From the NCBI GenBank assembly GCA_021299375.1, contig JAJTGR010000059.1, positions 1 through 64,000 of the forward strand: a DNA stretch of 64,000 nucleotides, in the 5' to 3' direction. This document shows positions 1 to 7,106 of the stretch, in pieces; position 1 is the first letter of the stretch; each line of letters begins with the position of its first letter. The stretch comes from Gemmatimonadota bacterium. Its GTDB lineage: Bacteria > Gemmatimonadota > Gemmatimonadetes > Gemmatimonadales > Gemmatimonadaceae. A program made the position numbers and the translations under genes. The notes under the pieces are model-generated. The model saw nothing but the letters and a program-made list of their open reading frames with translations. It searched no databases and had not been told where the DNA came from.

Positions 1-630
1 CGACGGCGCCGCCAGCGGCAAGACGCCGTAGAGCAGGGTGGCCTCGCGTACCGCGGACTGCTGTTCGGGCGTCATGGTCTCCACGTCCGCCGCCGTGCGC
101 ACCAGCAGATCGACGGTCAGGTCGAAGCGCCGCTCGAGATCGCGAAGGCCGCCGGAGAGCTGCTCGGCCACCGCGTGGCGTTCCCGCGCGGTCGTCAGCA
201 CCCCGAGCCGGAGCGTATCGTGCGCCGAGTCCTCGCCGCTGGCGTGCGGCCCTTCCATCCATGCCGCACGCGGTGTCGGCGTCGCCGACGAGATCAACGC
301 CTTGAGCGCGTCGAGCAACAGGCGGCGCTGCCGCCGCTCGGCGTCGAACAAGGCGCGAAGCACGGGCGCGAACGCGTGGGCGGGGCTCAGCTCGATGACG
401 CGCCGGCCGCCGGCGCCGAGAGATCGCACGATCCCCAGATGCGCGAGGCGGTCGATGGCCCGCAGCACGCCCGAGAGGTTGAGTCGGGTGGCACGCGCCA
501 GCTCACCCGGCGGCAGCGGGTGCTCCGACTCCGAGAGCACCCGCAGGATGCGCACGTGCGATACCTGCCCGAGGAGCTCGTCGAGCGGGGCGTCCAGATA
601 ACTGAGGGGGGTGAGGGCCCGGCGGGACAT
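1..630 (-). CDS. winged-helix transcriptional regulator, cut off at window edge
   Basis: An uninterrupted minus-strand frame starts at the ATG at 630 and runs off the left edge, giving 210 residues without a stop. Residues about 15-75 look like a MarR/ArsR-type winged helix: a helical lead (LGQVSHVRILRVLSE), then LARATRLNLSGVLRAIDRL as the recognition helix, then a wing around GAGGRRVIEL. The rest is helical and Arg/Leu-rich with no enzyme motif I can name. Related proteins often carry a nucleotidyltransferase domain further on, which would lie outside the window. Three 19-bp-spaced repeats sit just upstream of the start, so autoregulation is likely. It is transcribed away from blaI. Confidence 0.7.
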   Translation of the reverse strand, partial: MSRRALTPLSYLDAPLDELLGQVSHVRILRVLSESEHPLPPGELARATRLNLSGVLRAIDRLAHLGIVRSLGAGGRRVIELSPAHAFAPVLRALFDAERRQRRLLLDALKALISSATPTPRAAWMEGPHASGEDSAHDTLRLGVLTTARERHAVAEQLSGGLRDLERRFDLTVDLLVRTAADVETMTPEQQSAVREATLLYGVLPLAAPS

Positions 631-644
631 AGGTCTACAAGGGT

Positions 645-695
645 AGTGGACAATGGTCTTGGAAGTGGACGATAGGCTACGAAGTGGACGTTTGT
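645..695. promoter_or_regulatory. three direct repeats with 19-bp period, probable operator
   Basis: AGTGGAC occurs at 645-651, 664-670 and 683-689, exactly 19 bases apart, each followed by a similar GATAGG/AATGGT-like half. The array starts 15 bases upstream of the minus-strand regulator start at 630. The even spacing on one strand fits cooperative binding of a regulator. That the neighbouring winged-helix protein binds it is inference. Confidence 0.6.
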
Positions 696-743
696 CTGCT
701 GCGCGTCGCAACGGCATCGCCCGACCCTTGTGAACTAGGGGGA

Positions 744-792
744 TAGTTGACAACACCGGGAACGGGGTATACTGTCAACTAACTACTTAGTT
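744..792 (+). promoter_or_regulatory. blaI promoter with overlapping BlaI-type operators
   Basis: A -35 TTGACA (747-752) and -10 TATACT (768-773) lie 15 bases apart. TAGTTGACA (744-752) and TGTCAACTA (773-781) form a perfect 9-bp inverted repeat that covers both boxes. A second perfect inverted repeat, AACTAA-CTAC-TTAGTT (777-792), follows. ACTA/TAGT palindromes are typical of BlaI/MecI/CopY operators, so the pair is probably repressed by its own BlaI. Confidence 0.7.
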
Positions 793-803
793 CAGGAGCC
801 GCG

Positions 804-1190
804 ATGGATCAGGTGACGCTGGGCGAACGCGAGTTGGACGTGATGACCGCACTGTGGACCGACGGTCCCGGTACCGTCGCAGAGGTAAAGGACCGGCTCC
901 CCGCCGCGCTGGCCTACAACACGGTCCTCACCATCCTGCGGAACCTCGAGGCGAAGCGCCTCGTGGACCACGAGGCTGAGGGGCGGGTGTTCCGGTACTT
1001 CCCGGTCGTCTCGCAGGAAGCGGTGAAGGGCAGCGCCGTGTCGCGGTTGGTCGCCAAGTTCTTTGGGGGCTCGCCCGTGAGCGTGGTCGCGCACCTGCTC
1101 GAGAGCGACGCCCTCGACGCAGAGGACCTCAAGGCGCTTCATGGGCACCTGAACGGCCGATTGGCCGAGTTGGAGAAGAACGACCCATGA
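804..1190 (+). CDS. blaI: BlaI/MecI/CopY family transcriptional repressor
   Basis: The 128-residue length and sequence fit the BlaI/MecI family, dimeric winged-helix repressors released when a partner M56 metallopeptidase cleaves them. The helix-turn-helix spans about residues 8-70, with the family core YNTVLTILRNLEAKR at about 38-52, followed by a C-terminal dimerisation helix. The ATG start has GGAG at 795-798. The stop overlaps the start of the peptidase gene by four bases (ATGA), so the two are coupled. The operators at 744-792 imply autorepression. The inducing signal is unknown; beta-lactam sensing should not be assumed. Confidence 0.93.
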   Translation: MDQVTLGERELDVMTALWTDGPGTVAEVKDRLPAALAYNTVLTILRNLEAKRLVDHEAEGRVFRYFPVVSQEAVKGSAVSRLVAKFFGGSPVSVVAHLLESDALDAEDLKALHGHLNGRLAELEKNDP

Positions 1191-2563
1191 TCGCGGCCCT
1201 CGCGGTCTACTCCCTGTTCGTAGGGCTGCTGATCGGCGCGCTGGCCCTGCTGGTGGAGCGCGGCGCACGCCGACTCGGATTGCCGACGCGATTCATCTGG
1301 GCGGTGGCGATGGCGGCCATGGTGGTGGTTCCCGCCGTCGGCGCCGTGCTCCGGGACCAGCAGCCGGCGACGACGCCGGCGGTGTTCACCGGTACCGATG
1401 CGTCCACGGCGCTACGCACCGCGACCGTACCAGCCTCGGACGAGATCAACACCTCCGTCCTCGGCACGTCGGCCGACCGCATCCTGAATGTCTGGCGGAA
1501 CGCGCTGACCGCCATCCAGAACGGTGCACGCGCCGCCGACGGCCCGCTGCTGGCGCTGTGGGCGATTCTGTCCGCCTTCCTGCTCGGGGTGACGCTGCAC
1601 GCCCTGTCAGAGGCGCGGCGCATGCGCCATGGGCTCAAGGCGGAAAGCATGCTGGGCACGACCGTGCTGCTGTCGGAGGACATCGGCCCATCGGCGGTCG
1701 GTGGTAACCCCGCCGCGATCGTAATCCCCCGCTGGGTAATGACGCTCGACGAATCGCTGCGGTCGCTCGTGATCCGGCACGAACAGGAGCACCTGGCGAC
1801 ACGAGACCCCGCGCTCCTTACCACGGCGCTATGCCTCGTGGTGCTCATGCCCTGGCACCCTGTGCTGTGGTGGAGCTGGCGTCGCCTGCGACTCGCGCTG
1901 GAAGTCGACTGCGATGCCCGGGTGCTGCGCCGCGAGGGGAGTCCCAAGCAGTACGGACAGTTGCTGCTGCTCGTATCGCAACACCGATCAACCGCCCCAC
2001 GCGGGCAACGCGCCCTGATGTCGCTGGCCACACCACTCTCCCCGCAGGCTTCACAACTCAAGCAGAGGATTGACGCAATGACCACACGTCCGACGAAGCA
2101 CAAGCTCACCACCATCGCCATCATGACCGCAGGGGCCGTCGGTGCCGCAGTCCTGATCGCCGCCGTGCCGGCGCCCGCGCCAGAGCTCTCGCCCGCGCCC
2201 ACGTCGACCGTCGCGCAGGGCGCTGAGGTGATCGTGAGGGCGACCACAGTCGGCACCAAGAACGTGGCGGTCGATGGTCGCGGCCAGTTTGCCGGGGAGC
2301 TCCTCATCTACGGTGACGGGCCGGTGAAGATCGAAATCGTGAACGAAGCACTGCAGATCGCCAGCGACACCATTCGCCTCAAGACCTTCCCGGCGTTCAC
2401 GGCTGACGTGACCAACGGCGATGTGCACGTCGAGCTTCGCGGGGAGGGTGAGATTGAACTGGCCGGCACGGTAAGCGGCGGGCCCGCGGTGAACGTGAGC
2501 GCGACCGGTCACCACCTGGTGCTGTTGAAGGGCGGTACGGGGATCAGAACGGTGGGGCGCTAG
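1187..2563 (+). CDS. blaR1: BlaR1-like M56 family membrane metallopeptidase
   Basis: This 458-residue protein has membrane segments near residues 1-22, 36-55, 118-140 and 208-228. The zinc motif HEQEH is at 198-202, with a downstream acidic ligand in LEVDCDA (about 239). A further hydrophobic segment at about 308-327 leads to a C-terminal domain of about 130 residues. M56 proteins of this type sense an envelope signal and inactivate the paired BlaI. The C-terminal part has no penicillin-binding SxxK motif that I can see. It is more like an all-beta repetitive domain, so the signal may not be a beta-lactam. It follows blaI with a 4-bp overlap. Confidence 0.88.
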   Translation: MIAALAVYSLFVGLLIGALALLVERGARRLGLPTRFIWAVAMAAMVVVPAVGAVLRDQQPATTPAVFTGTDASTALRTATVPASDEINTSVLGTSADRILNVWRNALTAIQNGARAADGPLLALWAILSAFLLGVTLHALSEARRMRHGLKAESMLGTTVLLSEDIGPSAVGGNPAAIVIPRWVMTLDESLRSLVIRHEQEHLATRDPALLTTALCLVVLMPWHPVLWWSWRRLRLALEVDCDARVLRREGSPKQYGQLLLLVSQHRSTAPRGQRALMSLATPLSPQASQLKQRIDAMTTRPTKHKLTTIAIMTAGAVGAAVLIAAVPAPAPELSPAPTSTVAQGAEVIVRATTVGTKNVAVDGRGQFAGELLIYGDGPVKIEIVNEALQIASDTIRLKTFPAFTADVTNGDVHVELRGEGEIELAGTVSGGPAVNVSATGHHLVLLKGGTGIRTVGR

Positions 2564-2970
2564 AAGTAGGCGGCGCCGTAGAACGGCCGTTCGTTCGCGC
2601 GCAGGCGCAGCGGATTGCCGCGCCTGCGCGCGGCGAACGTCTGGCGCGACTTCCTCGACGACAGGCTTCGGCTGAATCGCCTTCCGGACGACGCTGACGA
2701 GATCGGGAGCACTGTTGCTCGCGTGCTCCCCGGTGAAGCGCGTCCAGATCACGGGAGCAATGCACTCGGCGATCCCGTCGAGACCGCCCTCGTCAGCCGC
2801 ACGAAGCACCGCGCGCTTGATGCCGCGCACCGGGGCGAGCAGGGCCTAGTACCCGCGTGGAAACACGGCGATCACGGCACCGACGGCGGGCGGCACGTAC
2901 CTCGCGGGTACCACAGGTTCGGCGAGCCGCGCCGTGTCAGCGGTGGCCGTAGTCATCGCCGGCGCCTCCA
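2564..2970 (-). pseudogene. possible decayed reading frame on the minus strand
   Basis: Read leftward, one frame gives a protein-like stretch ending in PAVGAVIAVFPRGY, meets TAG at 2848-2846, and continues in the same frame as ALLAPVRGIKRAVLRAADEG and VIWTRFTGEHASN. A +1 shift near 2650 then gives a tail that ends NERPFYGAAYF and stops right beside blaR1. The composition looks more like a real protein than random high-GC translation, but I do not recognise the family. The alternative is that nothing here is coding. Confidence 0.25.
2593..2638. terminator. GC-rich hairpin after blaR1
   Basis: GCGCGCAGGCGC (2597-2608) pairs perfectly with GCGCCTGCGCGC (2620-2631), and the outer arms GTTCG/CGAAC add to the stem. 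It lies 30-70 bases past the blaR1 stop. There is no long T tract, so it may need Rho or act as a stabilising hairpin. Confidence 0.55.
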
Positions 2971-3108
2971 TCTGCGGGCCACGGCCAACGGCGGTCAACA
3001 AGGCTGCGCCACGCTCGCGTTGCCCCGCTGCCGCTGCCGGTATACTCGACAGGGCCGGCGCGTGGTCTGGACGCGCCGCGTCGGCAGCACAGGGCGCGGT
3101 GAACTCGG

Positions 3109-3128
3109 TACTACTTCTTGTACTACTT
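3109..3128. repeat. direct repeat TACTACTT, 12-bp period
   Basis: TACTACTT occurs at 3109-3116 and 3121-3128. The heptamer ACTACTT also occurs in the BlaI-type operator of the window (783-789). It may be an orphan regulatory site in a stretch without an intact gene. The promoter-like hexamer TATACT at 3041-3046 is nearby, but no gene follows it. Confidence 0.35.
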
Positions 3129-3232
3129 TCGCGCAAACTCCGACACCAATCGCTTGCGCCGCGTACCTGCAGATCGCCGTTTCCCCTCTGAAGCCTATCG
3201 CGCCTTGCGCTGATGGCCTGCGGACAGGGTGC

Positions 3233-3274
3233 TGTGCAAGCAGGGGGGCATCGGTTCGATCCCGATACGCTCCA
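3233..3274 (+). other. 3' half of a tRNA-Ala (TGC) gene, likely integration scar
   Basis: From the anticodon on, the sequence fits tRNA-Ala positions 34-73 exactly in length. TGC (3235-3237) is the anticodon and GCAGG (3240-3244) the 3' anticodon stem. GGGGC is the variable loop. The T arm is ATCGG-TTCGATC-CCGAT (3250-3266). ACGCTCC is the 3' acceptor strand and A3274 the discriminator, with the U at position 70 that would give the alanine G3-U70 pair. No matching 5' half (a GGGGCGT-like strand or AGCTCAG D-arm) lies upstream. Such 3' fragments are typically left where an element integrated into a tRNA gene. Confidence 0.65.
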
Positions 3275-3300
3275 CTCCGCATCCCGACAGGACCGGCCAC

Positions 3301-3326
3301 GGGGCCGCATCACCAGATGCGGCCCC
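3301..3326 (+). terminator. strong hairpin downstream of the tRNA-Ala fragment
   Basis: GGGGCCGCAT (3301-3310) and ATGCGGCCCC (3317-3326) form a perfect 10-bp stem with the loop CACCAG. It lies 26 bases past the tRNA fragment, where the terminator of the original tRNA gene would be expected. Only GTCC follows, with no T run. Confidence 0.65.
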
Positions 3327-3434
3327 GTCCGTGTGCCGCCCCGAGAGGCAACGCCCCCGCCGCTGGCGCCGCTCCGGTCCCGCCCATTGATTGCCTGAGT
3401 ACGCCATGCCCATTTCCACGGAGTACCACGCCCG

Positions 3435-3959
3435 ATGATCTGGATCTTCGCCTCCGCACTGCTCTTCGGCGGCGGCCTCATTGCCATGAGTCTGTTCGGC
3501 ACCGACACCGATCATGGCGATGCGCACCACACCGTGGGGGACACCGGCCTGTTCGCCGTGTTCTCGCTGCGCAATCTCACCTGGGCGAGCTTCGCCTTCG
3601 GGGGCATCGGCCTGCTCGCGGTGCTCACGCGCCGCGCGCCGCCCACCATTTGGCTCGCGTCCATCGGCGCCGGCGTCGGCACGCTGCTCGCCGTGCATCT
3701 GCTGTTTCGGGCCCTCACGCGGACCGAGGCGTCGTCGGAGGCGCTCGACGCGCTCGCCGTCGGCACCACGGCCTCTCTCGTGCTCCCTTTCAACGACGAC
3801 GGCCTCGGCATCATCAGTTTCCGCGCCCACGGCCAGTTGCACGAGATGCCCGCCCGCCGCGCCACCGAGGTGGCGTCGCTCGGCAGCGACAGCTTCCGCA
3901 CCTGTCGCATCGGCTGGATCGAAGACGGCGTGGCCATTGTCGAGCCCGCGACGGCGTGA
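3435..3959 (+). CDS. NfeD-like membrane protein
   Basis: This 174-residue protein has hydrophobic segments near residues 1-20, 50-66 and 72-93. They are followed by a C-terminal soluble domain (about 105-172) of the small beta-barrel type found in NfeD proteins (GTTASLVLPF, GIISFRAHGQLHEMPA). NfeD-like proteins pair with flotillins in membrane microdomains, and the next gene is a flotillin, which supports the call. The ATG at 3435 is the only good start; no strong Shine-Dalgarno is visible. It lies beyond the tRNA fragment and its hairpin, so it probably belongs to the original chromosome rather than to any element on the left. Confidence 0.75.
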   Translation: MIWIFASALLFGGGLIAMSLFGTDTDHGDAHHTVGDTGLFAVFSLRNLTWASFAFGGIGLLAVLTRRAPPTIWLASIGAGVGTLLAVHLLFRALTRTEASSEALDALAVGTTASLVLPFNDDGLGIISFRAHGQLHEMPARRATEVASLGSDSFRTCRIGWIEDGVAIVEPATA

Positions 3960-4048
3960 CGGCCACCGGTCCGTGTCGCCCCGACACCACCAGCCCCTTT
4001 CGCACGTAAGGGAATCGCACGGCTCATCTTCAACCTGAGAGGACCCTG

Positions 4049-5368
4049 ATGAACGACTGGCTCGACGGCGGCTTCGGCACCGCGATCTTCTCCCTCGGTG
4101 GCGTGGCGTTCGTCATCGTGATGTTCCTGCTGCTCATTGCCACGGTCAAGCAGCTGCTCATCATCGTGCCGCCCAACATGGTGGCGGTCATCACCGGTCG
4201 GAAACGGGCCCTCACCGATGGCACGTCGGTTGGCTACCGCGTCGTCCGCGGCGGACGCACCTTCCGCATCCCGCTCCTCGAGCAGGCGCAGTGGATGACG
4301 CTGAACACCATCCCGCTCACCATCAGTGTCCGGAACGCCATCGCCAAGGGGGGCATCCCCATCGATGTGCAGGCCGTGGCGAACGTGAAGATCGCCTCCA
4401 TGCCCGAGGAGGTCTTCAACAACGCCGTTGAGCGAATTCTTGGCAGCGAGAAGCAGGTGGCCGAACTGGCCCAGGAAACGCTGGCCGCCAACCTGCGCGG
4501 TGTGCTCTCCACGCTCACGCCCGAGGAGGCTAACGAGGATCGCGTGAAGTTCGAGACCGAGCTCATGAAGGAGGTCACGCGCGACCTCCAGAAGCTCGGG
4601 CTGCAGCTCGACATGCTGAAGATCCAGAACATCAGCGACGACGCCGGCTACCTGCGCGCCTATGGTCGTATCCGTACCGCCGAGGTGCTGCGCGATGCGC
4701 AGATCGCCGAAGCGCGCACCAAGGCCGAGACGGAGCGGGAGCAGGCGCGCTCCACGCAGGAGGCCGATGTGGCGCGCGCCCAGTCGCAGATGATGGTCGC
4801 CGCGGCACAGAACGAGCTGCGCGTGAAGCAGGCTGAACTCGACCGGCAGGCGCAGATCGCCGAGCGCACGGCGCGGGCCGCCGCCGACGAGGCGCAGGCA
4901 CGCGCGGAAAAGGCGGTGGAAGAGGCGCGCGTGGAGGTCACGCGCGTACGACTGCAGGTGGAGCAGGTGGAGCCGGCGCGGGCCCGGGCCGAAGCGGCGC
5001 GCGCGGAGGCCGAAGCGGCCGCCGCGCCGGTGATCGCCCAGGGCGAGGCGCAGGCCAAGGCCCTGCGCGCGGTGCAGGATCAGCTCGTGGCCGCCGGCGA
5101 CCGGGGCCTGTCGCTGCTGTACCTGCAGCAGCTGCCGGACATGATCGACCGTTTGGCGAGCGCCGCGAGCGACATCCGCATCGACCGGCTGGTGGTGCTC
5201 GACGGCGGGGACGGGCAAGGCGCGGCCAACGCCACGCAGCAGAGACTGGGGGTGATGATGAAGTTGCTCGAGGCGGCGAGCGCCCAGTACGGTATCGAGC
5301 CGGAGGCGCTGCTCAAGGGGCTCGCCCAACGGCTGACCAGCGGCGAGGGCGTCACCGACCCGACGTAG
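4049..5368 (+). CDS. floA: flotillin-like SPFH domain protein
   Basis: The 439 residues show one N-terminal membrane segment (about 12-36) and an SPFH/band-7 domain (about 38-200, starting VPPNMVAVITGRKR). A long Ala/Glu/Arg/Gln-rich coiled coil follows (about 210-335, with repeated EAARAEAEAAA-like stretches), then a C-terminal region of about 90 residues. This is the layout of YqiK/flotillin-type scaffolds that organise membrane microdomains with NfeD partners; the neighbour at 3435 is NfeD-like. AGAGGA precedes the ATG at a good distance. The symbol is by analogy, because flotillin and YqiK subfamilies are hard to separate by eye. Confidence 0.85.
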   Translation: MNDWLDGGFGTAIFSLGGVAFVIVMFLLLIATVKQLLIIVPPNMVAVITGRKRALTDGTSVGYRVVRGGRTFRIPLLEQAQWMTLNTIPLTISVRNAIAKGGIPIDVQAVANVKIASMPEEVFNNAVERILGSEKQVAELAQETLAANLRGVLSTLTPEEANEDRVKFETELMKEVTRDLQKLGLQLDMLKIQNISDDAGYLRAYGRIRTAEVLRDAQIAEARTKAETEREQARSTQEADVARAQSQMMVAAAQNELRVKQAELDRQAQIAERTARAAADEAQARAEKAVEEARVEVTRVRLQVEQVEPARARAEAARAEAEAAAAPVIAQGEAQAKALRAVQDQLVAAGDRGLSLLYLQQLPDMIDRLASAASDIRIDRLVVLDGGDGQGAANATQQRLGVMMKLLEAASAQYGIEPEALLKGLAQRLTSGEGVTDPT

Positions 5369-5699
5369 CGGCTCCGGCGTCAGGCGGAGTCCCGTGCGTG
5401 GGCCGCCGAATGCCCCGCGCCAGCCTCGTCGTGCGCGTCCCCGCGGGCCGTGGTCCAAGGCGCTGGCCCGGGTCCGCTTCGGAACGCGCCGCCTCCTCGA
5501 CGTCGTTCTCCACCGGCAGCGCCCGAGGGGCGCTGCCATCGGCTCTCCCCATCGACACGCCATCGTTCGCGAGAGGAAGGGGCTGTGAGATGCCAGACAT
5601 GACCTGCACGCCAGGCCGGTCATGCGCGAAATCCACAGCAGCCTGACTCTGTTGCGAATGTGATGACGCCATCACGTTCCCTCTTCCTGTTTCCCGCTC
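5369..5699. other. gene-free stretch between flotillin and peroxiredoxin
   Basis: No convincing coding sequence is visible. Short frames on both strands are Arg/Pro/Ala-rich and look like chance high-GC readings. The only clear structure is the hairpin at 5515-5537. Confidence 0.5.
5515..5537. terminator. hairpin after the flotillin gene
   Basis: GGCAGCGCCC (5515-5524) and GGGCGCTGCC (5528-5537) form a perfect 10-bp stem with a GAG loop. It lies about 150 bases past the flotillin stop and has no T tract. Confidence 0.5.
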
Positions 5700-6179
5700 A
5701 TGACCACCACCACGCCAATTCCACTGCAGGCGGGCGTCTCGGCCCCCGACTTCTCCCTGAGTTCCACCAACGGGCAGACCATCACGCTTTCCCAGTTCCG
5801 CGGGCAGAAGCATGTGCTGCTGGCCTTCTTCCCATTGGCGTTCACCGGCGTCTGCACGACCGAGCTGTGCGCGTTTGGCGAGGACTTCGATGCGTTCGCC
5901 GGTGCGAACGTGGAAATCCTTCCCATTTCAGTAGATGCCGTGCCGTCGCTCAAGGAGTTCAGGAACAAGTACGCCATGAAGACGGACCTCCTGTCGGACT
6001 TCAAGCGCGAGGTCTCGGTCGCCTATGGCGTACTGCGTCCCGACACCTTCTTCTCGAACCGCGCCTACTTTCTCGTCGATACGTCCGGCGTCATCCGCTG
6101 GGCGCACGTCGAGGAGACCCCTGGCCAGCGTCGAGAGAATGCGGAAATTCTCGCAGCGATCAAGAATGTGACTTCCTGA
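5700..6179 (+). CDS. peroxiredoxin (AhpC/TSA, AhpE/Bcp-like)
   Basis: This 159-residue thioredoxin-fold peroxidase reduces hydroperoxides in the cytoplasm. The peroxidatic site is FPLAFTGVCTTELC: Cys52 in the T-x-x-C motif, with Cys57 as a possible intramolecular resolving cysteine. The N-terminal APDFSL and the later YFLVDTSGVIRW strand are typical. The length and the CTTELC spacing fit the AhpE/Bcp branch better than typical 2-Cys AhpC, which has a C-terminal cysteine that is absent here. It is monocistronic, ending at a hairpin shared with the convergent hsp20. No clear Shine-Dalgarno precedes the ATG. Confidence 0.9.
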   Translation: MTTTTPIPLQAGVSAPDFSLSSTNGQTITLSQFRGQKHVLLAFFPLAFTGVCTTELCAFGEDFDAFAGANVEILPISVDAVPSLKEFRNKYAMKTDLLSDFKREVSVAYGVLRPDTFFSNRAYFLVDTSGVIRWAHVEETPGQRRENAEILAAIKNVTS

Positions 6180-6206
6180 TTGGAGGGATCCACCGGCCGT
6201 AAGGCG

Positions 6207-6237
6207 ACAGGGCGCCGCGTGGAAAACGGCGCCCTGT
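6207..6237. terminator. bidirectional terminator between peroxiredoxin and hsp20
   Basis: ACAGGGCGCCG (6207-6217) and CGGCGCCCTGT (6227-6237) form a perfect 11-bp stem with the A-rich 9-base loop CGTGGAAAA. It lies between two convergent genes. Confidence 0.7.
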
Positions 6238-6275
6238 GTGATTTCGTGATGTATTGAGAAGTGCCGGTGTGAGGA

Positions 6276-6803
6276 TCAGCAGGCCGTCGGCGCGGTGGCC
6301 GTCGGCGCGGTGGCCGTCGGCGTGGTGGCGGCGGGCGCGGCGGGGGCCGCGGTCTGCTCCGTCTGGCTCCGGGCGCTCGTCACCGGCACTCGGCGCGGCT
6401 GGGCCGGGGCGATCTTTGCGATGCGGACCTGCAGGACGCCGTCGGTGAACGTGGCCGAGACCGACTGCAGGTCGGCCGCCTTCGGCAACCGGAAGCGCCG
6501 TGCGAACGGCCCCTGCGCCCGCTCCGTGAACAGGACCTGCTCGTTCGTGGCGGCTTCCCGTGCCGGTCGGGCGCCGCGAATGGTCAGCACGCCGTCCTCG
6601 GCGAGGACCTCCAGCGAGTCGGGTGTTACCCCTGGGAGGTCGATGTCGATGGTATAGCCTGTCGCGTCTTCGCGCGCATCCACAGGCGGCTGCCAGGCGC
6701 TGGCGGGTTGGGCGGAAAATGTCTCGCCAAGGAGCCGGTCCAGGTCACGGCGGGCGGACGAGGTCAGGCGCGGCGCAGTCAACGGGAAGGTATAGAGCGT
6801 CAT
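6276..6803 (-). CDS. hsp20: small heat-shock protein, Hsp20 family
   Basis: I start it at the ATG at 6803 (MTLYTF), which has GAGGATC upstream; a longer reading from 6905 lacks a good Shine-Dalgarno. The 175 residues hold an alpha-crystallin domain at about 42-135, with GYTIDIDLPGV, EDGVLTIRGAR and the closing TFTDGVLQVRI strand. These chaperones hold unfolding proteins as oligomers in the cytoplasm. The C-terminal 25 residues are an Ala/Thr/Pro repeat (APTAT units) ending in Cys, coded by a 15-bp tandem repeat, so tail length may vary between strains. The gene is divergent from a sensor kinase at 7107. Confidence 0.9.
   Translation of the reverse strand: MTLYTFPLTAPRLTSSARRDLDRLLGETFSAQPASAWQPPVDAREDATGYTIDIDLPGVTPDSLEVLAEDGVLTIRGARPAREAATNEQVLFTERAQGPFARRFRLPKAADLQSVSATFTDGVLQVRIAKIAPAQPRRVPVTSARSQTEQTAAPAAPAATTPTATAPTATAPTAC
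6283..6327 (-). repeat. 15-bp tandem repeat coding the hsp20 C-terminus
   Basis: Three 15-base units of GCCGTCGGCGCGGTG lie head to tail (6283, 6298 and 6313; the third has one C-to-T change). They encode the repeated APTAT tail of the small heat-shock protein. Confidence 0.8.
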
Positions 6804-7106
6804 GCTCGAGATCCTCGGGAAGCGGGCAGTGAGAGGTCGTGGAATCGATCGGGGGCGCCCGCCCGCGACGGGCGCTCCGTGGGATCCTCCTGCGGCAGGT
6901 GTCATGCCGAACTCGTTCGGCCACGTCGACCGGATGCGATGTCCAGGTGACCGCCTTTGTGGCGGTACGACTGTCGAGATGGCGCGTTGTGCCTGTTGGC
7001 GCGGGTGTGCATGCGGATCCTCAACGTGCCGTGGTCCTGCGCGGTTCGGTCAGCTTGTCCGACCCGGTGGTACTCCGTAGGTTGGTGAAGCGCCCGTCGG
7101 TGGGCC
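6804..7106. promoter_or_regulatory. divergent intergenic region of hsp20 and the sensor kinase
   Basis: About 300 bases without a gene. Inverted repeats are GCGCCCG/CGGGCGC (6855-6861/6869-6875), which lies in the hsp20 leader, GCCGAA-CTCG-TTCGGC (6906-6921) and CCGCC-TTTGT-GGCGG (6951-6965). No CIRCE element or convincing sigma boxes were found, so their role is open. Confidence 0.35.

Noticed and set aside
38-601. Plus-strand frames at the left edge
   Set aside because: Ser/Arg-rich shadow of the minus-strand winged-helix gene that runs off the edge.
2615-4009. A 464-codon plus-strand frame through the gene-free stretch
   Set aside because: The translation is Arg/His/Pro-rich without any domain. 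It crosses the tRNA fragment and terminator and runs out of frame over the NfeD-like gene.
3512-5623. A long minus-strand frame (703 codons) opposite the flotillin gene
   Set aside because: Its His/Arg/Leu/Gly-rich composition is that of the antisense of a coiled-coil coding sequence; the plus strand carries recognised domains.
5352-5813. Minus-strand frame before the peroxiredoxin
   Set aside because: It overlaps the peroxiredoxin start, lacks a family-like sequence and has no ribosome-binding site; a 106-residue version from 5671 remains unlikely.
6804-7106. CIRCE or heat-shock promoter ahead of hsp20
   Set aside because: No TTAGCACTC inverted repeat or clear heat-shock sigma boxes; only short palindromes without a known role.
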